Source: Candidatus Poribacteria bacterium (GTDB taxonomy: Bacteria; Poribacteria; WGA-4E; UBA9662). Taken from it: a DNA stretch of 33,295 nt. The stretch is taken from NCBI GenBank assembly GCA_012963885.1, contig DTUY01000286.1:1-33295 (forward strand), given 5' to 3'. Of the stretch, positions 17,848 through 25,827 are shown in pieces. Each line of letters starts with the position of its first letter. Within the stretch, counting starts at the first letter, position 1. The translations under genes and the position numbers were made by a program. The notes under the pieces are model-generated. The model made no database searches, had not been told where the DNA came from, and worked only from the letters and a program-made list of their open reading frames with translations.

Positions 17848-20010
17848 ATGGCAAAGAAAATCTCTTTCTTCCTCTTCTTGGTATTTGTCCTAATAACCTT
17901 TGTACCTGCGAATATTATTTTTTCCGATGATAAACAGGATCAATCTTTTGCGGATGCATTGACCTTGATTGACGATGGGAATTACGCTGATGCGCTGCAG
18001 ATATTAATTAAGATTGAGGATAATAGTCCTGAGATGAAACATGTTATTGCCAACTGCTACGCCAGAGAAGAGGTATGGGAGGAGGCAGCCAAATATTACA
18101 AGCAAGCCATATCCACTGAGTACGCATTAAGCGATTACTCAACATACCATCTTGCCAGATGTTATCAAATTCTTGAAGATTATGAAAAATCTGTTAAATA
18201 TTATCAAAGGCTTGTTAATCATTATCCAAACAGCCCTCATTTTTCCGAGGCAAGATTTCAGATTGCCGTGGTCCATTGGGAACAGAAGCATTATCAGAAA
18301 TCTATCCAATTTTTTGCTGATTTAGCAAACGAAAAGGGAGGTAGCTATATTAGAGAGGCGACCTTCAAGATGGCAAGGATTTATGAAGATCTTCAAGACT
18401 GGCAAAAAGCCAAAGCTCTTTACGATAAACTAATCTCAAGGAATACATCTGACCAAATAGCGTTTGCGTCATTAAATCGCTTGGAAAAAAGCGTTCTAAA
18501 ATCTGCTGAGCTAAGAGTTGCTCGCAAACAGCTGATGGATCAAGGAGGGGTTCTGTACAACAACTTACGGCTGACAGGCGCTCTGAAGAAATACCGTAAA
18601 GTGGTTAAGGGCTATCAAGATGAGCTCACTACGCAAGCCTTTTATCAAATTGGAAAAACCTACTTCCGTCAGCGTAAATATAGTCGTGCAATTACGGAGT
18701 TTCAGAAAATAAAGGATTATATGGCTGGACCTGGATATTTCACCAGCGCACTTTACCAAATCGGCCGTTGCCATCGACGGTTAAATCAGCACCAAACTGC
18801 TAGAAAGCACTTCAATTCGTTCGCAAGGAAATACCATTGGAGTAAGTTTGCTGATGACGCACTTTACCACCAGGCACGTCTGTACGAAGTCGATTCTGAT
18901 GCAAAAACAGCTGTCAAATTATACCAAAAGATGATTGGGCTATATCGATATAGTGAATTGGTTCCTCGTGCCTATTGGCGAATCGGCTGGATACGGTTTA
19001 AGGCCAAACAATATGGTGACAGCATCACCATTTTTCAGAAACTCGTTAGTCTTTTTCCAAACAGTGGATGGGCACTTGCTGCGGATTACTGGATTGCCAA
19101 AGTTCATGAGAAACAAAAAAATTGGGGAAAAGCGAAACACAACTACCAAAAAATCCGCGAATCCGATAAGTGGTACTACGGCAATTTGGCAGGCCATCGG
19201 ATCGAAAGTAGAACTAACATCAATTCAGTTCCCAACCAGAGAGCTTCTGAAAAAAAGGATTGGGAAAACATTGGCATGGACAAAACAACACGTGTCGAAA
19301 GGCTAATGTACCTCAGGCTTTATGTAGACGCTGTCACTGAATTAAAAACGGTTATAAAAATCAAGAAATCAAATCGGCGGGACGATTACTATAATCTGAT
19401 TGTTTGTTATCAGAGACTGGAAGACTTCAAGAAGGCACACTATTATGCTGAGATCCTTTCAAAGTTCTGGGAACCTCAAAGTAGGGATAAAATACCAGAG
19501 GGACTCCTCCGAATGCTTTACCCTCTCCACTACAAAGATCAGATCGCAGAATATGCAGCAGAGTACAAAATTGATCCCTTCTTTGTTTCTTCCATGATTC
19601 GAGAGGAAAGTCGTTACAACCCATCGATTATTTCACCTGCTGGCGCTTGTGGGTTGATGCAGATTATGCCTCAAACAGGCAGGTATATTGCTAAACAGAT
19701 CAAAATGAGACCATTTCACCGAGAAATGCTTTTTCTGCCTGCAGTGAACATCCGGTTAGGAACATGGTATATGAAAAACCTGATGGATCAATTCGAAAAC
19801 AGTATGGAGTTGGCTTCAGGCGCGTATAATGGAGGTGTCAACCGAATAAAAAGGTGGCAAAAAGAGATGAAAGCAACGGACATAGAAGAATTCATCGAGG
19901 ATATTCCGATTGACGAAACCCGGCGACACATTAAGAAGGTTATTGATAGCTATTATACTTATAAGGAACTCTATTCAGAGTTTGACTCGCAGCCTGATCA
20001 GAAATCGTAA
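17848..20010 (+). CDS. Soluble lytic murein transglycosylase-like protein with TPR repeats
   Basis: 720 aa from ATG 17848; an in-frame TTG at 17842 adds two residues, and neither has a ribosome binding site. A signal peptide is clear ('KKISFFLFLVFVLITFVPAN'). Residues about 35-520 are helical TPR-like repeats ('YYKQAISTEYALSDYSTYHLARCYQ', 'ALYQIGRCHRRLNQHQTA'), forming the superhelix typical of Slt70-like enzymes. The C-terminal SLT domain (about 555-700) has the catalytic Glu587 in 'IREESRYNP', then 'SPAGACGLMQIMPQT', 'NIRLGTWYM' and 'ASGAYNGGVNRIKRW'. It cleaves the MurNAc-GlcNAc bond in peptidoglycan to give 1,6-anhydro ends, in the periplasm. A near-consensus promoter lies upstream, and a membrane TPR gene follows after 120 nt. 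Confidence 0.93.
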   Translation: MAKKISFFLFLVFVLITFVPANIIFSDDKQDQSFADALTLIDDGNYADALQILIKIEDNSPEMKHVIANCYAREEVWEEAAKYYKQAISTEYALSDYSTYHLARCYQILEDYEKSVKYYQRLVNHYPNSPHFSEARFQIAVVHWEQKHYQKSIQFFADLANEKGGSYIREATFKMARIYEDLQDWQKAKALYDKLISRNTSDQIAFASLNRLEKSVLKSAELRVARKQLMDQGGVLYNNLRLTGALKKYRKVVKGYQDELTTQAFYQIGKTYFRQRKYSRAITEFQKIKDYMAGPGYFTSALYQIGRCHRRLNQHQTARKHFNSFARKYHWSKFADDALYHQARLYEVDSDAKTAVKLYQKMIGLYRYSELVPRAYWRIGWIRFKAKQYGDSITIFQKLVSLFPNSGWALAADYWIAKVHEKQKNWGKAKHNYQKIRESDKWYYGNLAGHRIESRTNINSVPNQRASEKKDWENIGMDKTTRVERLMYLRLYVDAVTELKTVIKIKKSNRRDDYYNLIVCYQRLEDFKKAHYYAEILSKFWEPQSRDKIPEGLLRMLYPLHYKDQIAEYAAEYKIDPFFVSSMIREESRYNPSIISPAGACGLMQIMPQTGRYIAKQIKMRPFHREMLFLPAVNIRLGTWYMKNLMDQFENSMELASGAYNGGVNRIKRWQKEMKATDIEEFIEDIPIDETRRHIKKVIDSYYTYKELYSEFDSQPDQKS

Positions 20011-20130
20011 ACAATTACTGATAACCTTTTATGCTTAGTAACGTTAGGTGAAGTGGAAGTTACTTGACAGATCTACAGAAATGCAGGCAAATTTGAAAAT
20101 CTAGAAGTTTAACGCCTAGGGGGAAAACCA

Positions 20131-21033
20131 ATGTCGGTTCGTGAGGAAGCCGTCAAGTTATACAATGAGGGGCTGAATTTTGCCAAGCAGGAGCGGTATA
20201 CTGAGGCCATTCAGCCGCTCCTGAAATCTGTGGAGATCGATCCGAATTACGTAAACGCCTACAGTCTTCTTGGTAAGATTCATATTCAGGATGGTGATGT
20301 CAAAAGGGCAAGAGAATACTGGCTTAAGGCTCTCAAAATCGACCCATATAACGCGACCGCGTCTGCTTGCCTAGAGGCTTCCTATCCGAAGCCTCTGTTG
20401 GGTGGGGTTCGAAGTATTGCTCGGTTGGCCACTTTTCTGATAGTCGTCGCATTAATTATTTATGTCTTATTTCAATTAAAGACGTTGGCAAATAAGACTG
20501 AAGTGATTGTAAATAAGACTGAAGTGATTGAAGGTAAAACCAAAGAAATTGAACAAGTTATTGAAGAGAAATCCGCACAGGTCATTGAAAGTCAGGTAGC
20601 TGTTACAGGTCAACAGAATGCCACAACGAACGTGACAGCGCCAAAAGTGGCTGATCAGGCCATCGAAGGATTGGATAAAGGATCAGAACAGATTGCACCT
20701 AAATTTGCTGCCGAATCCACACCGGCAGAACGGAAGTCAGATGTACCGAATACAAAAGAAGACCTGGTTGAAAAATACAACCAAGCACAGGAATTAAGGG
20801 CGAATGGGAAGTACACAGAAGCTTTAGCGGCTTTCAGTATCCTTACGCAAACGAGTGTTTCTCATCGTTATATTATAGGCAACTCATATTTTTGGATAGG
20901 AATTTGTTACAAAACTTTGGGACAACCAGCAGAAGCTCTGGAATCCTTAAAGAAAGTTACGGCCCAAAACAGCTATAAAGCGGTAGAAACAAAAAACGAG
21001 ATAAAGGCGCTTCAACGGAAGCTGAAAAAATAA
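20131..21033 (+). CDS. Membrane-anchored TPR protein with juxtamembrane coiled coil
   Basis: 300 aa, no known family name. Residues 1-85 form about two TPR units ('AIQPLLKSVEIDPNYVNAYSLLGKIHIQDGD'). One transmembrane helix lies at about 97-116. Next come heptad-like repeats ('NKTEVIV', 'NKTEVIE', 'GKTKEIE') consistent with a coiled coil, a low-complexity linker, and a second TPR-like pair near the C-terminus ('YTEALAAFSILTQ', 'PAEALESLKKVTAQN'). With no signal peptide, the N-terminal TPR is probably cytoplasmic and the rest periplasmic. The start has a G-rich site (AGGGGG) 6-7 nt upstream. Context next to the lytic transglycosylase suggests a scaffold for envelope or cell-wall proteins (inference). 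Confidence 0.75.
   Translation: MSVREEAVKLYNEGLNFAKQERYTEAIQPLLKSVEIDPNYVNAYSLLGKIHIQDGDVKRAREYWLKALKIDPYNATASACLEASYPKPLLGGVRSIARLATFLIVVALIIYVLFQLKTLANKTEVIVNKTEVIEGKTKEIEQVIEEKSAQVIESQVAVTGQQNATTNVTAPKVADQAIEGLDKGSEQIAPKFAAESTPAERKSDVPNTKEDLVEKYNQAQELRANGKYTEALAAFSILTQTSVSHRYIIGNSYFWIGICYKTLGQPAEALESLKKVTAQNSYKAVETKNEIKALQRKLKK
20490..20530 (+). repeat. 20-bp tandem repeat with 21-bp period encoding coiled-coil heptads
   Basis: AAATAAGACTGAAGTGATTG occurs at 20490-20509 and again at 20511-20530. The 21-bp period gives one heptad per copy (N-K-T-E-V-I-x), just after the transmembrane helix of the TPR protein. It can expand or contract without changing frame. Confidence 0.95.
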
Positions 21034-21093
21034 TCAGTCAGTAATCTACGAATTTTCTCTCGCCTTAAAATATCCCACATCCACGCAGAAAAC

Positions 21094-22584
21094 TTAGTGC
21101 TTACTTTCAGAGAACCATTCTATCTGTGGCATATCAGTCTGGGGTGGTGGTGGCCAGTGATGACCACGTTGACTTGATAATCCCTTGTTAGGTCCGGGAA
21201 CAAATTCTTTGTCAGGCAAACCAACGAGTTGTCCATTCCGAACCCAAGTTTCATCCCCGCCATACAGTTGATCAATCAGTAGATCCATTAGTTGTTTCAG
21301 GGTGGCGGCGTGTTTTGGATCTGTCGCCAGATTGTCTAATTCATTAGGATCGGCTTGTAGATCAAAAAGCTGGCTGCAATTTCCAACTGGGTAGTAAATC
21401 AGCTTGTAACGGCCATCATGAATCATACGCGTTGCATGATTATCTTCACCGACCTCTGCATAGAACCAGTCCCGTTTCTGATTGCCAACCATTGAAAGCC
21501 CTTCAACTGTTTCAGGAATATCGATATTTGCCATATCCAGCAGGGTCGGCATCACATCCTGCCAACCGACCAAACGGTCGTCAACCCGATTATAACCGAT
21601 TTGTTTGTCACTAGATCCTCCGACCAAAATCATTGGAATATTAGCTGAGTATTCGTAGAAGAGACGTTTGGCCCACATGTTATGATTGCCGAGCATATCG
21701 CCGTGATCCGAGGTAAAACATATAATCGTATTATTGAGCAAACCTTCTTCGCGGAGGGTGCCAATGACGATACGCAGTTGATGGTCGATATGGGTACAAA
21801 GTGCGTAGAAAGCTCGGCGAATAGCAAGTGATTGATCGGTGTTTATCTTGGCACCGCGGTTATAGTTAGCTCGCAAACTATAAGTTGCATCTTCTGAACT
21901 GGCAGTCCACTTACCAAGGTAGGGTGTATTAATAGAGATATGTTGGTAAAGGTCTAGATACGTTTGTAAGGGAACGAGAGGTGGATGCGGATGACGGTAG
22001 GAAAGGTACCAGAAAGCGGGTTGCGTTGGATCACGACGCTTGATTGTCCTGGCCATTTGCTGTGTTGCCCAGTTGGTGGCGTGCGTTTCTTCTGGAAGAT
22101 GCCAAGCACGACTACTATACTGATTGTTACTCATACCGTGATCGAATTGGCGTCCAGCGTATCCCTGATCACCAAGGAACAATTCATAGTCGTCAACAAC
22201 GCCATATTGCAATCGCCCCTCTTCATCCAGAATAACATCATCAAAACCGATGCGGTCACGTTGTGGATAGACATGCAACTTGCCAACGGCATAAGTTTGG
22301 TAACCTGCCTCGCAAAAAGTCTGTGCCATAGTTGGGAAATTGGGCATAGGTAAAGTATCCTTAAAAACGCGATCGCCATGAATTCGTGGTGTGACACCAG
22401 TCATAAGGGTACGACGGGCAGGGATGCAGACTGGACACTCAGCATAGGCATTGGTGAATCGAACTCCACTACGGGCCAGTTCGTCCAGAGTTGGCGTTTG
22501 AATAACGGGGTGTCCGGTAACTCCTAAAAGAGCAGCCGGCCAGTGGTCGGTGCTGACCAACAGCACATTCGGTTGAGTTGACAA
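21094..22584 (-). CDS. Sulfatase (formylglycine-dependent, arylsulfatase family)
   Basis: About 496 aa. Two starts compete: GTG 22590 (two residues longer) and TTG 22584. AGGAG at 22594-22590 is 5 nt before the TTG but overlaps the GTG, so TTG is preferred. The sulfatase signature is C-I-P-A-R with Cys53 (counted from TTG) to be converted to formylglycine, followed by 'TLMTG'. Metal ligands are visible in 'LVSTDHW' and 'FTSDHGDMLGNHNMW', and the domain ends with 'MIHDGRYKLIYYP' and 'LFDLQADPNELDNLA'. No signal peptide is evident, so export is uncertain. It removes sulfate esters from an unknown substrate, in this context likely a sulfated glycan (inference). No sulfatase-modifying enzyme is encoded in the window. 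It is convergent with the membrane TPR gene. Confidence 0.93.
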   Translation of the reverse strand: MSTQPNVLLVSTDHWPAALLGVTGHPVIQTPTLDELARSGVRFTNAYAECPVCIPARRTLMTGVTPRIHGDRVFKDTLPMPNFPTMAQTFCEAGYQTYAVGKLHVYPQRDRIGFDDVILDEEGRLQYGVVDDYELFLGDQGYAGRQFDHGMSNNQYSSRAWHLPEETHATNWATQQMARTIKRRDPTQPAFWYLSYRHPHPPLVPLQTYLDLYQHISINTPYLGKWTASSEDATYSLRANYNRGAKINTDQSLAIRRAFYALCTHIDHQLRIVIGTLREEGLLNNTIICFTSDHGDMLGNHNMWAKRLFYEYSANIPMILVGGSSDKQIGYNRVDDRLVGWQDVMPTLLDMANIDIPETVEGLSMVGNQKRDWFYAEVGEDNHATRMIHDGRYKLIYYPVGNCSQLFDLQADPNELDNLATDPKHAATLKQLMDLLIDQLYGGDETWVRNGQLVGLPDKEFVPGPNKGLSSQRGHHWPPPPQTDMPQIEWFSESKH

Positions 22585-22719
22585 GTTCACTCCTGTTTTT
22601 CGAGGTTATGACTTAAGTCAGGATAGCAGATTTCATCAGTTTCGTCAACTCAAGACATAATAATGATCTTGGCTAGAAGATCTCTAATGTTGAAAAGCCG
22701 GGTGTATTCCTAACTATGC

Positions 22720-22748
22720 TTGACAAGAAGTGTTAGGCTGGATATAGT
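22720..22748 (+). promoter_or_regulatory. Near-consensus sigma70-type promoter for the second PhyH gene
   Basis: TTGACA (22720-22725), 17-nt spacer, TATAGT (22743-22748). It lies about 110 nt before the ATG, in the divergent gap between the sulfatase and PhyH genes. Confidence 0.6.
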
Positions 22749-22860
22749 AGGAACTTAATCCGAAAATCTGAAATAGGAAACGAATAGACCGAGAGTCATT
22801 TTACCTGTTTCGCCTTGAAACCAAAATTGAGCGTTTCCTTGCATTCGAAAGGGCTTATGA

Positions 22861-23676
22861 ATGAGAAAACAAATGAATGACACTCAGTACAACATACCCT
22901 TTGCAACAGAGGAAAGGCAGCGAATTGTCGATCAGTTCAACCGTGACGGGTACTATTTTCTTGGTCAGGTTTTAACTTATCATGAGGTATCTACGCTCAA
23001 ATCAGTGATAGAGCGAAAGTACAACGACCCACGTATGCACGAGAAAGAAGGCGATCACATTCGCGGGATTAGCCTGATGCGGATGTACGAGTACGACCAC
23101 GCCTTTCGCGACTTGATTGTGCATGAACCGTTTGCCAGCTTAGCGGAGGACATTTTAGGTCAGGATTGCCACATGATGTCCCAAAATTCACTGCGTTACC
23201 CCCCGGGGCAAGCAGGTGGGTGGCATATTGATGACCGACTCCACTTTCCGTTGCCGGACAATGTTCCTTGTCACGATCCTCGCATTCCACTTCCCTGTTT
23301 TGTCATCAATGTGTTGGTTCCCTTGATTGATGTTGAAACTCTCGAAGATGGCCCGACACAGGTCGTTCCCAGTAGCCACTATTCAGGTAGAAAGCCTCCG
23401 TCTGAAGACAATCCAACGTTTAACGGTCAGGAACCTATAAGTCTATTCACCAAGGCAGGTGGTGCCTATATGTTCAACAGCCAGATTTGGCACCGTGGAA
23501 CACCTAGTTGCACAGACCAACATCGCCTGATCGCAGCCGTTACTTATAGTCAACGGATCATCGCTCAACGACTTTATCCCTTCATTGATTACAAGATGCC
23601 TGAACACGTCCTTGACGGGGCGGATCAACGGTTACAGAGGCTATTGGGTAGGCATGAGAAAGGCGCGTTTGGTTAG
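22861..23676 (+). CDS. Second phytanoyl-CoA dioxygenase (PhyH) family oxygenase
   Basis: 271 aa. AAGGG at 22849-22853 lies 7 nt before the ATG. The Fe(II) site is H122-x-D124 in 'GGWHIDDRL' and His211 in 'QIWHRGTPS', with Arg222 ('HRLIAAVTYS') for 2-oxoglutarate. The jellyroll core 'LEDGPTQVVPSSHYSGR' is typical of the family. It is only distantly similar to the PhyH protein at 13388-14212, so the two probably have different substrates. A good promoter lies upstream. The aminotransferase gene follows after 160 nt and may share the transcript. Confidence 0.9.
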   Translation: MRKQMNDTQYNIPFATEERQRIVDQFNRDGYYFLGQVLTYHEVSTLKSVIERKYNDPRMHEKEGDHIRGISLMRMYEYDHAFRDLIVHEPFASLAEDILGQDCHMMSQNSLRYPPGQAGGWHIDDRLHFPLPDNVPCHDPRIPLPCFVINVLVPLIDVETLEDGPTQVVPSSHYSGRKPPSEDNPTFNGQEPISLFTKAGGAYMFNSQIWHRGTPSCTDQHRLIAAVTYSQRIIAQRLYPFIDYKMPEHVLDGADQRLQRLLGRHEKGAFG

Positions 23677-23836
23677 ATCGCTACCAGTAGCGCAACCACT
23701 GTTCTCGTACAGACTCAAACATGACAGACTGAGTGTCGTTTTGAATCTATCTCATTCAGCCTATTGTGTGATGCAATAGAATTTAAATCATGAACATTGA
23801 TTGTGTCAGTCGAACTTTAGTTAGAAAGATAGCCAT

Positions 23837-25039
23837 ATGCCGGTATCATCCCACCCGCTTTCAGGAGATGAAATTGCTTTCTGGAGATCAATCAGAAAAC
23901 AGTTTTACTTGAAAGACAATGTAACCTATTTGCAAGGTGGCACTGTTGGGCCGTCCCCTCGACCAGTGATAGAGCATGTCATCTCACTGCTACAAGAACT
24001 CGAATCCGACCCCCTCAATAACCAAGGGGGATCCCTCTTAAATCCAATTGTAGAGGAGAGCAGGCGCAAACTGGCACTGTTCGTTGGGACTGATCCACAG
24101 CGCATTGCCCTAGTCATCAACACGACCATGGGCATGAATATCCCTGTTCATGGTTTGTCACTCGAACATGGTAAAGAGATCCTGATGAGCGATCAGGAGT
24201 ACGGATCGGTCATCAGGATGTGGGAATATATAGCACGGGAAAAGGGATTGGAGATCCGAACGGTTTCCTTGCCGACGCCACCTGAAAACCCTGATCAGGT
24301 GGTAGGCGCTTTTGCTCAGGGTATCAGTAGTAGGACGCAGATCATGGTTTTCAGCCACGTTTACTGCAGTAGTGGGTTAGTAACGCCAGTAAAAGCGTTG
24401 TGTCGTCTAGCTCACGATTACGGTGCCTTGGCTATCGTAGATGGTGCGCACGCGGTTGGTATGGTGCCGGTTGATATTACAGATTTTGAATGTGATTTTT
24501 ATACTAGTAGTTGTCACAAGTGGTTGTTAGCGCCCAAGGGGGTCGGCATGGCCTATATTCCTGAATCGCTTGAGAGTATGCGACCAGCTACACTTGGGTT
24601 TGGTCTCAACCAACATGGCGGTGCGGCTCGTTTCGACGTTTCGGGCACCAGGGACTCGACCCACTTCGCCGGTTTGGGCACGGCCATCGACTTTCAAGAG
24701 GGGATTGGTTGGACAGAAAAAATTCGCCCCTATTGTCTGGGTTTAGCTGCCTACCTAAAATCACAAGTTCTGGAAAAGATTAGTACTGCCAACCTGACTA
24801 TCCCCGTTGACACTGAACAGTCGGGTTTCATGACCACTTTTACCATTCCGGGCATCGATCATGGCAAGGTCGCCAGTTACTTATGGCAAGATTACCAGAT
24901 TGAGTCGGCCAGCGTTCAGGCTGGGAGCACGCCAGTTTTGCGTATCTCAACCCACTTCTATAACAGTTACGATGATATCGATAAATTTGTATCAGCCTTG
25001 GTGAACATTCTGAATACTCGGCCTGACATAAAAGACTAG
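23837..25039 (+). CDS. Class V aminotransferase-fold PLP enzyme (isopenicillin-N-epimerase/cysteine-desulfurase-like)
   Basis: 400 aa, normal length. PLP-binding features: Lys228 in 'SSCHKWLLAPKG', Asp202 in 'AIVDGAHAVG', an early 'YLQGGTVGPSPRPV' and 'NTTMGMNI' for phosphate binding. The H-K-W context and 'GIG(W)..K' C-terminal helix resemble the CsdB/isopenicillin N epimerase-like branch, which includes epimerases, desulfurases, lyases and transaminases. The exact reaction cannot be read. No catalytic Cys loop typical of dedicated cysteine desulfurases is obvious, which argues against Fe-S cluster supply. The gene ends at the edge of a decayed insertion sequence. Confidence 0.88.
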   Translation: MPVSSHPLSGDEIAFWRSIRKQFYLKDNVTYLQGGTVGPSPRPVIEHVISLLQELESDPLNNQGGSLLNPIVEESRRKLALFVGTDPQRIALVINTTMGMNIPVHGLSLEHGKEILMSDQEYGSVIRMWEYIAREKGLEIRTVSLPTPPENPDQVVGAFAQGISSRTQIMVFSHVYCSSGLVTPVKALCRLAHDYGALAIVDGAHAVGMVPVDITDFECDFYTSSCHKWLLAPKGVGMAYIPESLESMRPATLGFGLNQHGGAARFDVSGTRDSTHFAGLGTAIDFQEGIGWTEKIRPYCLGLAAYLKSQVLEKISTANLTIPVDTEQSGFMTTFTIPGIDHGKVASYLWQDYQIESASVQAGSTPVLRISTHFYNSYDDIDKFVSALVNILNTRPDIKD

Positions 25040-25128
25040 GTTGATCTCTCAATAAATTTGAGAATGCATGCCAAGATGTGCGTGCGTGCAGATCTAATTT
25101 GGTATTCGAGTTGTCGTCGGTCTGATCA

Positions 25129-25720
25129 TTAGACTTCTTGCATAACTTAGGATTTGAGATCCAATTTCAAATTGTAGGCAGAAGCAACGAGATTAAAGCG
25201 TAGGACGAAATGCCGGCGGCGGTTCCAATAACGTCGGAACAGAATACCAAATACTTTTAGTTTGCCAATCATGTGTTCACCGTAGATACGATACTGAGAC
25301 GATTTTGTATTGGCTGCCTGCTGGCTTGTCGTCAAAGGCTGATGTTTGGATTTCTTCTTTGGTAGCAGGCTATTGGCATGCAAATTTAGTTAAGCTTTGG
25401 TAACCTGAATCAACTAGGCAACGAATTTGGCTATTAATTGCTATTTGGCTGTCTTTGAATAACTGAAAGTCACGTTTCCTTCCACAACTGAAAACAATGA
25501 TAATGATTTGCAACGTTTGTTGGTTAATGACTACTTGTGCTTGCAGCGTATGCCCTTTTTTCTTTCCGTTGTATATAGTTAGTAATTCTGTAGTCCAAAG
25601 CAGTGCTGTTGAATTCTACTATCGGTCAACTGGCAGAACGCGGATATGCGTAAAAATAACTGATGGACCGATTGCATCTCCAATAATGCCGTATCTTGAC
25701 AGAAGCATATAAGAGTCTAA
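25129..25720 (-). mobile_element. Truncated IS5-type insertion sequence remnant
   Basis: The left edge carries TTAGACTTCTTGCATAAC (25129-25146) immediately next to the transposase stop, resembling ends of IS5-group elements. A degraded inverted match (ATATAAGAGTCTAA, about 25707-25720) may be the other end. If so the element is about 590 bp, shorter than a full copy (about 900 bp, from memory), suggesting internal deletion. The right-end assignment is tentative. Confidence 0.5.
25147..25621 (-). pseudogene. Decayed IS5-family (DDE) transposase
   Basis: Two frames joined by one extra base near 25382-25388 give a recognisable DDE transposase C-terminal half: '...YNGKKKGHTLQAQVV', 'FKDSQ', 'CLVDSGYQSL', then after the shift 'HANSLLPKKK', 'EHMIGKLKVFGIL' and 'RNRRRHFVLRFNLVASAYN'. 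Tandem in-frame stops (TAG TAG at 25616-25621) cut it upstream, and the expected N-terminal half is missing. It cannot make an active enzyme. Confidence 0.82.
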
Positions 25721-25827
25721 GCCAACTTTTTACGCAGCTAGGAATTCTGGTGTGGGTTGGCACTCCACAGCATTGAGCAAAACTGGCATGAAAACATATC
25801 ATCTTTAAAAATAAGGAATAGATTCAC

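Noticed and set aside
20064..20069. TTGACA upstream of the membrane TPR gene
   Set aside because: No acceptable -10 hexamer at 16-18 nt spacing (GCAAAT at 17 nt), so not called as a promoter.
23679..23692. Small palindrome CGCTACCAGTAGCG after the second PhyH gene
   Set aside because: Only 6-bp arms with a 2-base loop and no T run, within chance expectation for this length of sequence.
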